DNA from: Micropterus salmoides
Lineage: Eukaryota; Chordata; Actinopteri; Centrarchiformes; Centrarchidae
DNA length: 64,000 nucleotides
Assembly: GCF_014851395.1 (NCBI RefSeq)
Contig: NW_024043372.1
Location: forward strand, 16,353,665 to 16,417,664
Reading direction: 5' to 3'
The stretch's first letter is position 1, and each line of letters opens with the position of its first letter. The notes below the pieces were generated by a model. That model was not told the DNA's origin. It made no database searches and saw nothing but the letters and a program-made list of their open reading frames with translations. Positions 1 to 10,158 of the stretch are shown here, piece after piece. The position numbers were made by a program, and so were the translations under genes.

Positions 1-257
1 TGTTAACATTAGAAAAGTGATAGTCAACCCCCCCGCGCCACAGTTACACTGTCATTCTGTGGGAAACACTGCGTGCCTTGTGATTAGGAGTGGCAAGAAG
101 AGACTGCTTTATATTAACGCATCACATTAACGCAGTTCTGATTCTTCTCCAATTAAGAAATACTGCCTTCTCACTAGGAGTCAATGGTAACATTTAATGA
201 CTGAGAAATGAATTGTCCTTCCCAATGTTTGTTACCCTGTCCAGGTCCAATACTTAC

Positions 258-353
258 TTCTCGGGCAAAGATCCGGTCTCGTACCCGCTGATATTCTTCC
301 TCTCGCTCTTCAATGGACTTGCTACGTCGCCCGTCCTGCAGTGGCACACGGAT
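258..353 (-). CDS. r3hdm2: r3hdm2 coding exon, SUZ region (last in window)
   Basis: This 96-nt phase-0 exon lies between AATTTTAG and GTAAGTATT. It encodes IRVPLQDGRRSKSIEEREEE followed by YQRVRDRIFARE. The charged helix is typical of the SUZ motif, which contacts RNA in related proteins. The consensus donor implies further exons left of the window. Confidence 0.93.
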
Positions 354-3300
354 CTAAAATTTGATAAAAGAATGGTATTGGAAAAATTCTAATATCTAAT
401 CTTCAAAATGCACAAGTACATTCTGATATTTTATGTTAGCGCGACCTCCTGTAAATGTAAGTAGCAACAAGTCACATGATAACAGTAGAACGAGAGGGAG
501 AGCAGCTGCCTGCTGTCAAAACATAACAGAATGGAAACTGTGCTAAATGAGTGTTTTGAGGGGCGGAATCAGCGTGGGAAGGTTTAACACCACAAACGTG
601 ATAGAACAGAATCATTCTACAAAAGGGATATGACAAATATGTAGAAGCATTAGGCGCCAAAGAAAAGTGTCAATGCTTAAAACAAACATTGTTGGAAGGA
701 ATGAAGAAGTGTGAGAAACTTCCTTCAGACAGCAACAACACAAGCAGAGTTGATACAAAATTATTAAATTTATTATTTTTTATTATAATGATCAAACCAT
801 GTTTCCGTGGTTGAAAACAACGGGTTTCGATGCTAAACTGAAAACCCCAGAAACTGCCACACGGCTGTACAAGCAAGGTATTATGTTCATTTTGAAAGGA
901 ATAGAAAATGTTGCAGTTCTGAGTTTTATAGCTGACAAACAGCTAACATGTGTATCTTTTGTCAATACCAAGTCTGACAGCACAGTGGATAGTCAGGTCT
1001 TGAATTGCAAAAAGCACAGCCACAGGCTAAGCAATTTTGTGGCTCAAAGACAGAGAATAAGAAGCAATGGAGTTAAGGTATTGCAAAATGAATACTGTCA
1101 ACTGTGTGTCATTTTGAAAGACAGGAACATGGAAGTTTACTACATATGAATGGCTTTATTAATAGTTTAGTGTTGGTGTTGCTGGTATTGGAAATGAAAA
1201 AGTGGTATCATCTCCAGTTCTAATTTTTATTCATCAACAATCTAACAATCTAGTCTTTCAGTACATAAACAAAGATTATCCCCTAACATTTGTCATGTGT
1301 AGTTATTAGACCTTACAAAGATGACATGACATAATGCAGTTGAAAAAATAAACTTGTTTAAAATAGTACTTCGAACAAAAGCACAGCTGATTGCTGTGTT
1401 TTGTTGCTGTGTCATATCGGCTGATTATATCAGCATGCCGATTTATCAGTTGTGCTCTATTATAGATTCCTAAAATCGCCTTCCACATGCCATTTTCAAT
1501 CTCTGTTGGAACTGACGCTGTTTCACACCCACCTGCCAAATGTGTAATTACAATAATGTACAGTAAACCCTGTTCAAACCCTGCATGCTCTTACACACTG
1601 AAAAGGAAAAAAAAAGGACCACCGTCTCAAAAATACATGAGATAATCCCACAGCAAACATATTTTTGTAGTTACAACCATCAGTCAGTATAAAGGGAAGG
1701 GACATGTTAGGACGACACTCTTCAATTTTTAAACGTAGTTAATTAATAAATGTCATGGTATACAATGCAGCCTACCTGATTATCATCCTTGTCCATGCTG
1801 GCATCATCTCTCTTAAGGATGAACTTCTTCTGGAAGTCCATGTTACGTTCATCTTTGATGTGTTCAGAGAACCTTTGTTCTGGGCTGTAGAAAGTACAAA
1901 GACAAAAGGCATGCTTTTTAACATGCTAAAAGAAAAATAGACAAAACATAACATTTGACTGCATTGCAGAAAGAAGTAGGAAAGAGTACTAGGAAAAAAA
2001 CAACAGTTTTAACTGTTATTGTGGCAATGATAGTAGTTCTAAATCATTATGTTAAATCTGTGTTTTTAAACTTGTAAGTTTCATGATTTGCCACCGTATG
2101 CCTTTACATATCCTCATCCATTCATGTGGAAGACTAACTGTTAAGGTGCATCTGACTGCTGTTAACATCAACACAAGCATTATCATCTGACAAACCTATT
2201 GCCATTTTTCTTGTAAGGCAAGAAAAGTTGTTCTGCATAAAAAGTTGATTACAATTAGTGAAGGTTTCCAGATTTACTGTGTATGACCACCCAAACCGAG
2301 ACCAAGTCAAGACCAAGACCAGAGTTTATCGAGACCGAGACAAGACTCCACTTGCCAGGACACTCTTGTAAAAGAGATTTTTAATCTCCAGGAGTTTATT
2401 TATCCTGGATAAATAAAGGTTTGAAGACCAAGAATTTTAGGAGCTGAGACCAAGTCGAGACCAAGACCGAGGGAGGGCGAGACTGAGTCAAGACCAAGAC
2501 CAGTTCCCCACATTACATGACACACACTAAAATGTGGAACCAGATCATAGGTACTTCTCAAATTGATCTGAAAGATGGGTGACCGTTGTTAACGGCAACA
2601 ACGCATTTTTAATTAGGGTTATTTGATGAATTCGAAGCAAGACGTTTTACATCCGATCAAAGTTAGGATGTTAACAAATAAATCAGACAATGCAAAAGCA
2701 ATTTATTGGTATTGATATGTTATGGTCTTGACTGGTTTTGAAATAAAATCCAGAGTCCTCAATGTCCAAGACCGGGACAAGACCGAGTGCAAATGTGGTT
2801 GAGTCTGAGACGAGACTAAGACCATCAAAAAGTGGTCTCAAGACCGGTCTCGAGTACTACAACACTACTACTGTTAGTAGAAATAGAAGAAGAATAGAAG
2901 AAGTGTTGATATAGGAAACTTAAAATCATAAATTTGTAACATCCCTAGATTTGTCATCAATTACTATTAACCGATTGCCTTACTGTTTTACATTATAGAT
3001 TTAACACCGTTATTTTCTGGCTAGGACACAATGCAAATTCATTCATTTCAGACATGAGACTTTCTAAATATGGAATACTTTACACTGTCTTAGATAGTTA
3101 AGAGTTGAAAGAATTATGACTTGCCCAAAAATCAAAGACTATTACGGTAAAATCTGTCCATTTGGCAGATTATTTCACCATAAAATGTCCAAGTAACTTA
3201 TTCTGAGGAAGGAAGATAAGTTATATATATTTGTAAAACGCATCACACATTTCAGCCAGGAGTCAAGGCAAAATGTTGGTTCTTTAGCAACAGGTATGTT

Positions 3301-6300
3301 TTTGCAAAATAACTTAACTACTACCTACGTACACCTTCTCCCCAATAGCTGTGGGGTATAACCTAACTTAAACAGCTTCTAAATTAACATCTTCTCTGTC
3401 TCGAGTTCACACACAGTGTGATAAGCATACTGTGTGGTTGTGTTGATTAGTTTAGATGCATGCAGGACTAAGCTGCCTTCATTTCTCAGGTATTTTGATA
3501 CTGTGTCCGCGTTCAGCGAAAAAAAAAAAATTTGTGGTTCAGATTGTTCAAACAGAGTTCATGGCTGTGGTTCCTGTGTTATCGCAGCAATGTTGGCCTG
3601 TTATTGTGTGTTTAAATTACATTATTTATGTAGCCTTCTGGATTTAATTTGCATATATAGCTCCTACAATAACCCCTATTGACACCATTACAATCTTGGT
3701 ATCTGGAAAGATGAGAATAAATGGCATTTCTTTAGCGTTTTAAACTCAGTACATTCTGTGCATACCTATATAAAGATTTGGAAAAAAAATAATTCCAGAT
3801 CAAGTTTCCTGTAGACTTTAGACTGCAGCTGTTGAAGACTGGACCAAAGTCAGGAACTACACTCACATGCGTGTGTTGCCCGTCTTGTTGATGATAACAG
3901 CCTTGCCTGTCTGATCCACATTGTGGTCCATGCCGAAGTAGGCAGCCACACGGTGCAGCAGCATACGGTGATAAGAAGTCATCTGAGGAAACTTCTTATA
4001 TTGGTTACTAGAGGGGAGACAAAGTTGTAAGCAGCATATGTTATTTTCACAGTATACTTCAATGAATTGCTAAATTACTTTTCTTTTTGTTGAATGGTGG
4101 ATATCTATTCTGGAAGTGTACATTTCTTTGTTGCATTTCAAATATTTTGAGAACATAACCCTCTTGTGTTTGTTCTATGTAAAAATAAATGGATGGAAAT
4201 GCATTCTAAAGGGATTCTGCGATGTTTCACCAGGCTGTCTGAAACAACATCCCCTTTCACCCAAAATTGTGTACCAGACATTTCTAAAGAACAGTGGTTA
4301 ATACTCAAATTATGACCCATTTGTAACTCCTGTAATACTGTATCTTCTCTGCGGTCTTGCTTCCCACAAGAATTATCCTCTCTAAAAAAAAGTTTTAGGT
4401 AGTTTTGGCAAATTCTGAGGTGTTTGAAAAGCAGGAAGTCCCACGTTGGAGACAATTCATTTGAGGTTAGATGATTTACTGCTTTCAGACATTTTTGATC
4501 ATAATACTTAATAATAACAGTATTAGCCTAATAACAACACAAGGTCCTTCCTAGAAATATCATCAGCCTAAATTTCCTCCCTAACATCAACTTGCCATAT
4601 TTATTTCATTACCTCGGCAATCTATAAATAAAAAGGACTGAACATGGAAGGGCCAAATTTAAATACAAGAGAGTGGTTAGGAAGAACGTGGCTTACTTGT
4701 CATCATTAATGAACTCCAGGATATCTTGTTCTAGTTTGAGCAGCATCATTCGATCCCTGCTGGGCGAAAAGGGAGGGGGGGGTGTTGAGAGGGAGGAGCG
4801 GACAAGTGAGGAGTGAAGCGAGCATACCAGCCAAAGATCAAAGGAATGATGTATGGCAATAAATACTTCCAACAATAATGGTTGTATCACCTCCATTACA
4901 ATGGTGATCCTTCCAACATCTTTTTCAAACTGCATTTTTGTCAGTCCTTTAAACACCCGGATGCATTCATGTTGCCTGTTAACGGATTATCAGCCCTAAC
5001 ATTCATAACATGTGGCAAATTAATTTTGTTTTTGCCATTTATAAACAACTATGTATCTGACCAAATAAATCAACGTAAAATGATCAGCTCTATCCCATCT
5101 AGCTCATTTTCACTTTTTTGTTCATCTTCCGTTTCGTACCTGGGATTGTTTTTCAGTGTGTTGACCAGAAACTCATGAACATCGATGCCCGTGGAGTCAG
5201 TGTATTCCTGACTGGAGTCTAAGAGAGAGGCAGACAAGAGGAAGAGAAAGTTGAGAGACTTAAAAAATAAAAATAAGAGACTGACTGTCACTAAAGTACA
5301 GGTAACACAAAGTGTTCAGATTCAGAATATTGCTGAGCATTGCTCCTAAAATGGCACCTCAACACACGACAACGACATTACAGGATGTTCATGGAGGATA
5401 AACATACGCAGATAGCATGAGACACCAGCTTGCTGTTCTTCTATGCTGTCAGGCATACACACACTCTTCAGGGGATCATTTTCCACTACACTAGACAGTT
5501 GGGCAAGCCAGTTCATCTCTGCTTCTCTCAGTCTAATGACGCCTGAGGGCCTCTGGTGAGAGAGGGAGTGAGGTAGGTAATTAAAAAAAAAAAAAAAAAA
5601 AGAGGGAGGGATCCTATTATCTTCCAGAGAAATTAGCTTGACATTATATTAGTTGGGGTATTTAGAATACAGTGGACATCATGTTTACATGCAACAGTCA
5701 CGACAATACAAACCTTGTTTAAAAATGTGGGACATTTTAAATGACACTGTTATTTCGCGTTCACTGTATTTGCGTAAGGTAAAAAAAAAAAAAAGAAATC
5801 TATTTATTATTAGATATTTCAAATACCTTTTAATCTCGTCTTGTGTAAGAGTAAGTATGATACTAGGGCTGGGCGATACAGCCAAAAATGTTATCACAAT
5901 AGATGTGAAATCCTTTTTTCTTTCAAGTTTAAAGGCTGATATTTGCTCCTGAGTGAAAGTTGAAGAAACCAGATGGTTAATTGTGGTTTTAAACTATTCT
6001 TTATGGACATGACAAACACTTGATGCCAAACAGTGGATCACTTATCATATCTAAGGCTAAAATCAAGTCAATTGACAATTTGTCAAAAAGTCAATTCGTT
6101 TGTGATTCAAATGAATCAAATCAAACATTTATTGAACATTTGTTATACTGTTTTTGAGAAACATTATATTGCAATAATTATGATTGTTTTATTGCCCAGC
6201 ATTTTTTTATGGTACAAACACAGGTCTCTGTAACACGCTACAAAATGCATTTAGCCTCCAAAGTTGCTTCTTACCACGTGACAACATCTTTCGTGGAGTC

Positions 6301-8453
6301 TTGTCCTTCTTCTCCTTCTCTTCATTTTCATACTCGTCCTTCGAAGACTTCTCCTCTTCCTTGTCTGATGGACAGCTGATGTGAAGCTGGATGATATCCT
6401 GGAAAACGACATTCCATTGCTATGAGAAAAGATGGTAAATTTTTGAATTCTAATTTGTTTAATCTAGTAAGCATCGTTAATCCTACAAAAACTGTATTGG
6501 CATACAAATAACGGCACTTGTCTATCTGCACTTGGTTTGGACTGAGGTTAGGGTGAGGGGTTAGGGGTTAGAGACAGGAACAGTACCGATTCTGGAGGTC
6601 CATCATTGGAGAACGGACCAGAGGACTCCTCACACACTGCCAGACTCCGTACCAGCTTCAGTTTGGCATTAGACTGCAACAGAATTACACATACATTACC
6701 TGTAAGGCTGTGTGTTTTCAGGGGATTTCACTGAAAAGTGTAGCTGCTTTAAACGCAGCAGATCACTTTAAACTGTTTTCATCCCAATTTTATGTATTAC
6801 ATGCACCCAGAATTAGTTTCCTGTACATTGTAGTAAACAAGGTTCTCTTGGTGACTGCTGCTCCTCAGGAAAATAAGTGAGACAACTGAAGTACACAGTC
6901 AGTGCATTTTGTCCACGCAGTCAGTTAGGGGATATTATTATTATTCCATTAGCAGTTCGTGGTCAAAAGACAGACTGCAACACCAGCCAAGGAGCTCAAC
7001 TTCACACTGTATCTGAACGCAGCTTGCTCAACAGAATGGAAGCAATGTTGGAGAGAGAGATAGGACCACACAAGTCCACTGTACTCCACACAACTATGTC
7101 TTTTCCCGAGTCTACTACATTTGTAGTTAGATGCACAATTCTTAACGTGACAGAAGATCAGAAATGTATTTTGGCATCATTCAGTGCTTTATAAACTAAT
7201 AGTGTCTCTAAGATCTCTGAACTGGAATGATGTGGTCCACTTCGGTGTTAATGACGACATGAGCAGCAGTGCTCTGAATCAGCTGCAGCTTAGATTTTTT
7301 ATTTTTTTTATAAATACAGACAGCGTTACTGTAGTCGAGTCTACTGAAGATAAATTTATGTCTTTTCAAGTCCTACTGAGACATCTGTATTCTTCATGTT
7401 ATAGTAGGCTGACTTAGTAATTGTCCGAATGTGGCCGTTGACCAAGATTTCTGACTTGCCAATTGAGGCCGAGCACTGACTTTAAATCGTTCTTCCTTGG
7501 CTCCAAAACCAATTACTTCAGTTTAATCTTTGTATAATTGTCTTAATGGTCTTAAATGTGTTCTTCTCATTCACAGCCTTACTGAGGTCACACCCACTTT
7601 TAACCCTCTCATAGGATTTAAGATTTTAAGCCAATGATACCAAGTAGGTGGTCCACTGCAGTTTAAAGGATTAGAATGTTAATAATGGAAGGTCGTCTTA
7701 TACAACAAACTAGCAGGAGGTTATTTCAGGGAGCAGGATTGGGAAGTTCTGTGGGGGACTTTTGGAAAGATGAGTATTTGGTTTTGTAGGAAAAAAAACC
7801 TGAAAACTTACCTTGGCCCTTTTCCTGCCATGGCTGTGATTAGGAGCCCGTTTCTGTAAGAGAAATGTGTTATTTTACTGATGTTTATCATAAGGTGAAC
7901 ATTAAATATACATAAGAATTCACTACCTGCAAATTTAACTACATATAATGCAGAATAGACAAATTTACACACATTTGGAAAGATTTACATTGTAATTCAG
8001 AAATCTGAGTTTCCCAAACTCACGCTGTACCACTTATTACCACATTTTAAATGTTAAATACATTTTTATGACATAAACAGAAGGCTATGGATTAATATAG
8101 TCCGTAAAACTTTGATTAATAGCCGGGGCTTTTATTTGCTAAAATCACTGAATTGACCCTGCCTGTATTTGGGATAGGCATCCACATGGGGCAGGCCTTT
8201 AATATAGTTTTATTAAACTACTTAATAAATCCTTCATTTGCATAAACAGTTTAACGGTCTAAAACTTCACACTCGCATTCTTATATCGTACCACCTGCGC
8301 ATCCTGTGAGGAGCTTTCCTCAGGCTCCAGGCCATCTCCTGTCCCTTCCTTGGTACCCTGTGGTTGAGGGGAGGTCTTGCCTCGACTGCAGGGCTCAATG
8401 AGTGGCCCACTCTCTCCCTCCTGCTGGATTTCTGTTGTCAGGCTCACTGACAT
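258..8453 (-). CDS. r3hdm2: R3H domain-containing protein 2, N-terminal ~299 residues (partial gene, 10 coding exons)
   Basis: Coding exons in transcript order are 8453-8295, 7853-7812, 6673-6587, 6398-6275, 5218-5140, 4756-4697, 4007-3867, 1884-1776 and 353-258; an optional tenth is listed separately. All junctions have GT/AG borders, and summed phases give one open frame of about 299 residues. The R3H domain spans roughly residues 160-230, with the defining Arg-x3-His at R198 and H202 inside FPQMTSYHRMLLHRVAAYFG. A SUZ-like region follows, from PEQRFSEHIKDE to IEEREEEYQRVRDRIFARE. R3H domains bind single-stranded nucleic acid, and family members are predicted RNA-binding proteins. The sequence closely resembles human R3HDM2 as I recall it. 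R3HDM1 is the alternative paralogue, but the inhbc neighbour favours R3HDM2. The initiator ATG at 8453 follows a pyrimidine tract and has A at -3. The remaining C-terminal exons lie left of base 1. Confidence 0.88.
354..1775 (-). other. r3hdm2 intron, nothing further recognised
   Basis: AT-rich intronic DNA between two coding exons. The only sizeable open frame, 116 codons on the opposite strand at 799-1149, shows no protein-like composition or family motif. Confidence 0.7.
1776..1884 (-). CDS. r3hdm2: r3hdm2 coding exon, R3H/SUZ junction
   Basis: This 109-nt exon encodes PEQRFSEHIKDERNMDFQKK, then FILKRDDASMDKDDNQ, and ends in phase 0 at CAG before GTAGGC. It corresponds to the end of the R3H domain and the entry to the SUZ region. 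The acceptor is TTTCTACAG. Confidence 0.94.
1885..3866 (-). other. r3hdm2 intron with one interspersed repeat
   Basis: Intronic DNA. Apart from the GACCAAGAC-rich repeat at about 2282-2872 and short homopolymers, nothing was recognised. Confidence 0.65.
2282..2872. repeat. Interspersed repeat rich in GACCAAGACC motifs
   Basis: The segment starts and ends with degenerate GAGACCAAGTC/GACCGAGAC motifs. At the right end is GGTCTCAAGACCGGTCTCGA followed by GTACTACAACACTACT. The ends read like terminal sequence of a fish DNA transposon, but I could not define a target-site duplication. Confidence 0.45.
3867..4007 (-). CDS. r3hdm2: r3hdm2 coding exon, R3H core
   Basis: This 141-nt exon encodes the R3H core: KKFPQMTSYHRMLLHRVAAY, then FGMDHNVDQTGKAVIINKTG. 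The Arg-x3-His signature is RMLLH. The exon ends in AT before GTGAGT, and the missing base of the Ile codon comes from the next exon. Every invariant residue I know of the R3H motif is present. Confidence 0.95.
4697..4756 (-). CDS. r3hdm2: r3hdm2 coding exon, R3H domain part 1
   Basis: This 60-nt exon encodes DRMMLLKLEQDILEFINDD and joins through a split Asn codon to the next exon. It is the first helix of the R3H domain, matching MMLLKLEQEILDFIND of mammals. Donor GTAAGC, acceptor CAGCAG. Confidence 0.93.
5140..5218 (-). CDS. r3hdm2: r3hdm2 coding exon, start of R3H region
   Basis: This 79-nt exon, phase 1 to phase 2, encodes SSQEYTDSTGIDVHEFLVNT followed by LKNNP. It is nearly identical to the mammalian family. 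The acceptor is CTCTCTTAG and the donor GTACGA. The split codons give Asp at the 5' join and Arg at the 3' join. Confidence 0.93.
5408..5542 (-). CDS. Possible cassette exon in r3hdm2 (unproven)
   Basis: Between two certain exons the minus strand holds an open stretch bordered by acceptor-like TCACCAGAGGCCCTCAG and a strong donor, CTGC followed by GTATGT. The 135 nt start after two bases and end after one base of a codon. They would therefore fit the phase-1 junction of the flanking exons and add 45 residues, including REAEMNWLAQLSSVVENDPL. The human protein as I recall it lacks this segment. Using the acceptor 8 nt further upstream instead would give an early stop. It could be a fish-specific exon, a decayed exon or chance. 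Confidence 0.33.
5864..6207. mobile_element. Short hAT-like MITE
   Basis: It starts TAGGGCTGGGCGATA, and the opposite end reads inverted as TGCTGGGCAATAA. The flanks TATGATAC (5856-5863) and TATGGTAC (6208-6215) match at 7 of 8 bases, as for an aged 8-bp target duplication. It carries no transposase and lies in an r3hdm2 intron. Confidence 0.6.
6275..6398 (-). CDS. r3hdm2: r3hdm2 coding exon, acidic/basic charged segment
   Basis: This 124-nt exon encodes DIIQLHISCPSDKEEEK, a Lys/Glu-rich stretch and then KMLSR. It ends in phase 1 at donor GTAAGA. The mammalian protein has the same IIQLHISCPSDKEEEKS and PRKMLSRD motifs. The low-complexity charged stretch lies just N-terminal to the R3H region. 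Confidence 0.9.
6587..6673 (-). CDS. r3hdm2: r3hdm2 coding exon
   Basis: This 87-nt phase-0 exon between TTGCAG and GTACTG encodes 29 residues containing KLKLVRSLAVCEESSGPF, a segment conserved with the mammalian family. It joins in frame to the neighbouring exons. Confidence 0.88.
6674..7811 (-). other. r3hdm2 intron, nothing recognised
   Basis: Intronic DNA of about 1.1 kb with no repeat or exon-like segment that I could support. Confidence 0.6.
7812..7853 (-). CDS. r3hdm2: r3hdm2 coding exon, basic segment
   Basis: This 42-nt exon, phase 0 at both ends, lies between acceptor CTTACAG and donor GTAAGT. It encodes KRAPNHSHGRKRAK, matching the NHGHARKRAK segment of mammalian R3HDM2. The RKRAK cluster looks like a short basic nuclear-localisation or RNA-contact patch; that role is inference. 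Confidence 0.85.
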
Positions 8454-8456
8454 CTT
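8295..8456 (-). CDS. r3hdm2: r3hdm2 first coding exon, with start codon
   Basis: The exon follows a pyrimidine-rich acceptor ending in CCCCTAAG and ends at GCGCAG before GTGGTACG. Translation starts at the ATG at 8453 and gives 53 residues beginning MSVSLTTEIQQEG, rich in Ser, Glu and Pro. The frame stays open upstream through the pyrimidine tract to 8534, but that stretch is a low-complexity Pro/Ser translation of the splice acceptor, so I do not use it. This N-terminus differs from the human one as I recall it, so the exact start is less certain than the later exons. Confidence 0.72.
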
Positions 8457-8677
8457 CTTAGGGGAGGGGGAGAGGGTGGGAGTTGGGGAGGGGTTGGGTG
8501 GAGAACCCAGGAGTGGCTGAGAGAAAACAGGCAAGAAAAAGAGAGAGGGGAAGTCAAGTTTTAAAGACCAAAAGGGCTATAAAATATGATGACAATGAAT
8601 GACCAAAGAGAAAATTGGGAGAAAGAGACAGCTAAAGACACAAACAGGATATGAGAGAGCGTGAACTACTATACTAT

Positions 8678-9378
8678 CAGGGCTCGACAATAACGGTGGC
8701 CTATTAGCCCGGGGCCAGTGCAAAAACATTAGTATTTGACATCCTGCAGTTGTTTTGCAGCTCATGGCGCGCACCGTTGTCCAATCCAGAGTTGTAGTTG
8801 TCAAATGTTATTTCTCTAATCTCAATCAAGCGGCAACCTCTGGGTCTGAAAGTGAAACCATGCAGACAGAACTTAAACCTGCATTCTCTCTAACGGCCAG
8901 CAGGGGGCAAGTCTGCTGGTTGAAAAAAGAAGTCCAGTTCCATTACAAATAATGGTAAAATGTTGCTACTTCTCAGCTGAATTATAACCTCAGTAAACAC
9001 TTTCATAATGAGTTTATGGTCTCAGGTCACTACCATGGCGACCTGTCAATCAGGATAGAGGCGACTCGTATCCACTGATCTGTGTACATTTTTTTTATTA
9101 AATGGCTGTCAGCAGGAGAGAGAGCACGTCATGTTTGAGTCTGTTAGTACGTTTTGTTTTAAAAGTAAATTGTTTTGTTAACCTTTTTTTTATAATTTAA
9201 CTGTGATTACATTTTAGTTTAGTTTTTTTTTACATCCAGTATTTAATAACCGATTAAACAAGCTAACAGTATAACATAACTTATAAGTCTTTGGTTTTGT
9301 TGTAACACTGATAAATAACTTTTGGAAGGAGGGCCAGTAAAAATTGTCTTTGGCCAGTAAGTTTAATGTTGAGCCCTG
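8678..9378. mobile_element. MITE with CAGGGCTC termini
   Basis: The ends are inverted copies: CAGGGCTCGACAATAAC at the left, and CAGGGCTCAACATTAAAC when the right end is reverse-complemented. Both are followed internally by GGCC-AGT motifs. ACTAT flanks both sides (8673-8677 and 9379-9383). There is no transposase reading frame, so it is non-autonomous and probably of hAT type. Confidence 0.65.
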
Positions 9379-9387
9379 ACTATTTAC

Positions 9388-9491
9388 CTGTAGGTGGTAC
9401 CAGATCTGTGCTGGACTCTTAACAGTGAGTCTGGATGGAACCACACGCACAGAGATAAGGGGAACCCACTAAGGTAGTGTACTGGGCTGGG
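9388..9491 (-). other. r3hdm2: Candidate r3hdm2 5' UTR exon
   Basis: A good acceptor (CCCCTGCTGCAG) and donor (CTACAG before GTAAAT) border 104 nt. Read in the frame that would join the first coding exon, it has a TAG near its 5' end and no ATG after it, so it would be untranslated leader. A MITE ends 9 bp away on the intron side of the donor. Confidence 0.42.
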
Positions 9492-10080
9492 CTGCAGCAG
9501 GGGGCGAAGCACAGTCCATATCAAGCCTTAACCTTCGAGGTGGGGCTGTGAAGAAACAACACAAAGGTGAAAAATATTAATAATACATGTTAATCTGAAA
9601 TTAAATTTTAATTAAGATATTAATCTTAATTTGTTACAAGTAAGGAACGTTATTTTTAAAATCACAACAAACTATACAGCCAAACAAATGTTACACTCAT
9701 ACTGCTTACACTGCCCCTAGTGACCACTCAACTCTGATGGATAAAACAGACTTTTTAGCCAGTTTGATACATTAACAGCAGGTTGGTGCCAGTAAGGAAA
9801 CGTTAACTAAATAAAGACCAGCAAACCCAACAAGGTTGTTACCTTCCTCTTTTGTTTGTGTTAAAGCCAGAACTTTTTCATTCCATTCATAAGAATCATT
9901 TACAACAAACTTGTCTCAAGATCAATAGTATATTTAATTCAACTTTCCCAGTATGGTTACAAACTTGCTCAAAAAGACACATCTTTAGCTACATTACAAT
10001 AACAACAACATGCACAACAGAAACAGGCAGCAATAAAGGCAGCAGTTAAGACAGCCAGACAAGGGGGAGGGGCGCAGTAC

Positions 10081-10158
10081 CTCTGGTCACTGGGGCCTCT
10101 CTCTTTTCTTTCCCTCTGGCTCAGTGCAGCAGCATGGTCTGTCCTCCAGTCAGGAGCT
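10081..10158 (-). other. r3hdm2: Candidate r3hdm2 5' UTR exon with short uORF
   Basis: A pyrimidine-rich tract ending in GGTGTCCAG precedes 78 nt that end at ACCAGAG before GTACTG. The stretch contains an upstream ATG followed after four codons by TGA. It is a splice-signal prediction only and could be intronic. Confidence 0.3.

Noticed and set aside
799..1149. 116-codon open frame opposite r3hdm2
   Set aside because: Intronic, with no family resemblance and no splice or promoter context.
4138..4455. 105-codon minus-strand frame between r3hdm2 exons
   Set aside because: Lies in an intron whose flanking exons join perfectly without it, and shows no homology.
8457..8534. Upstream in-frame ATG for r3hdm2
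   Set aside because: The frame there is translated from the pyrimidine tract of the splice acceptor and gives only Pro/Ser-rich sequence.
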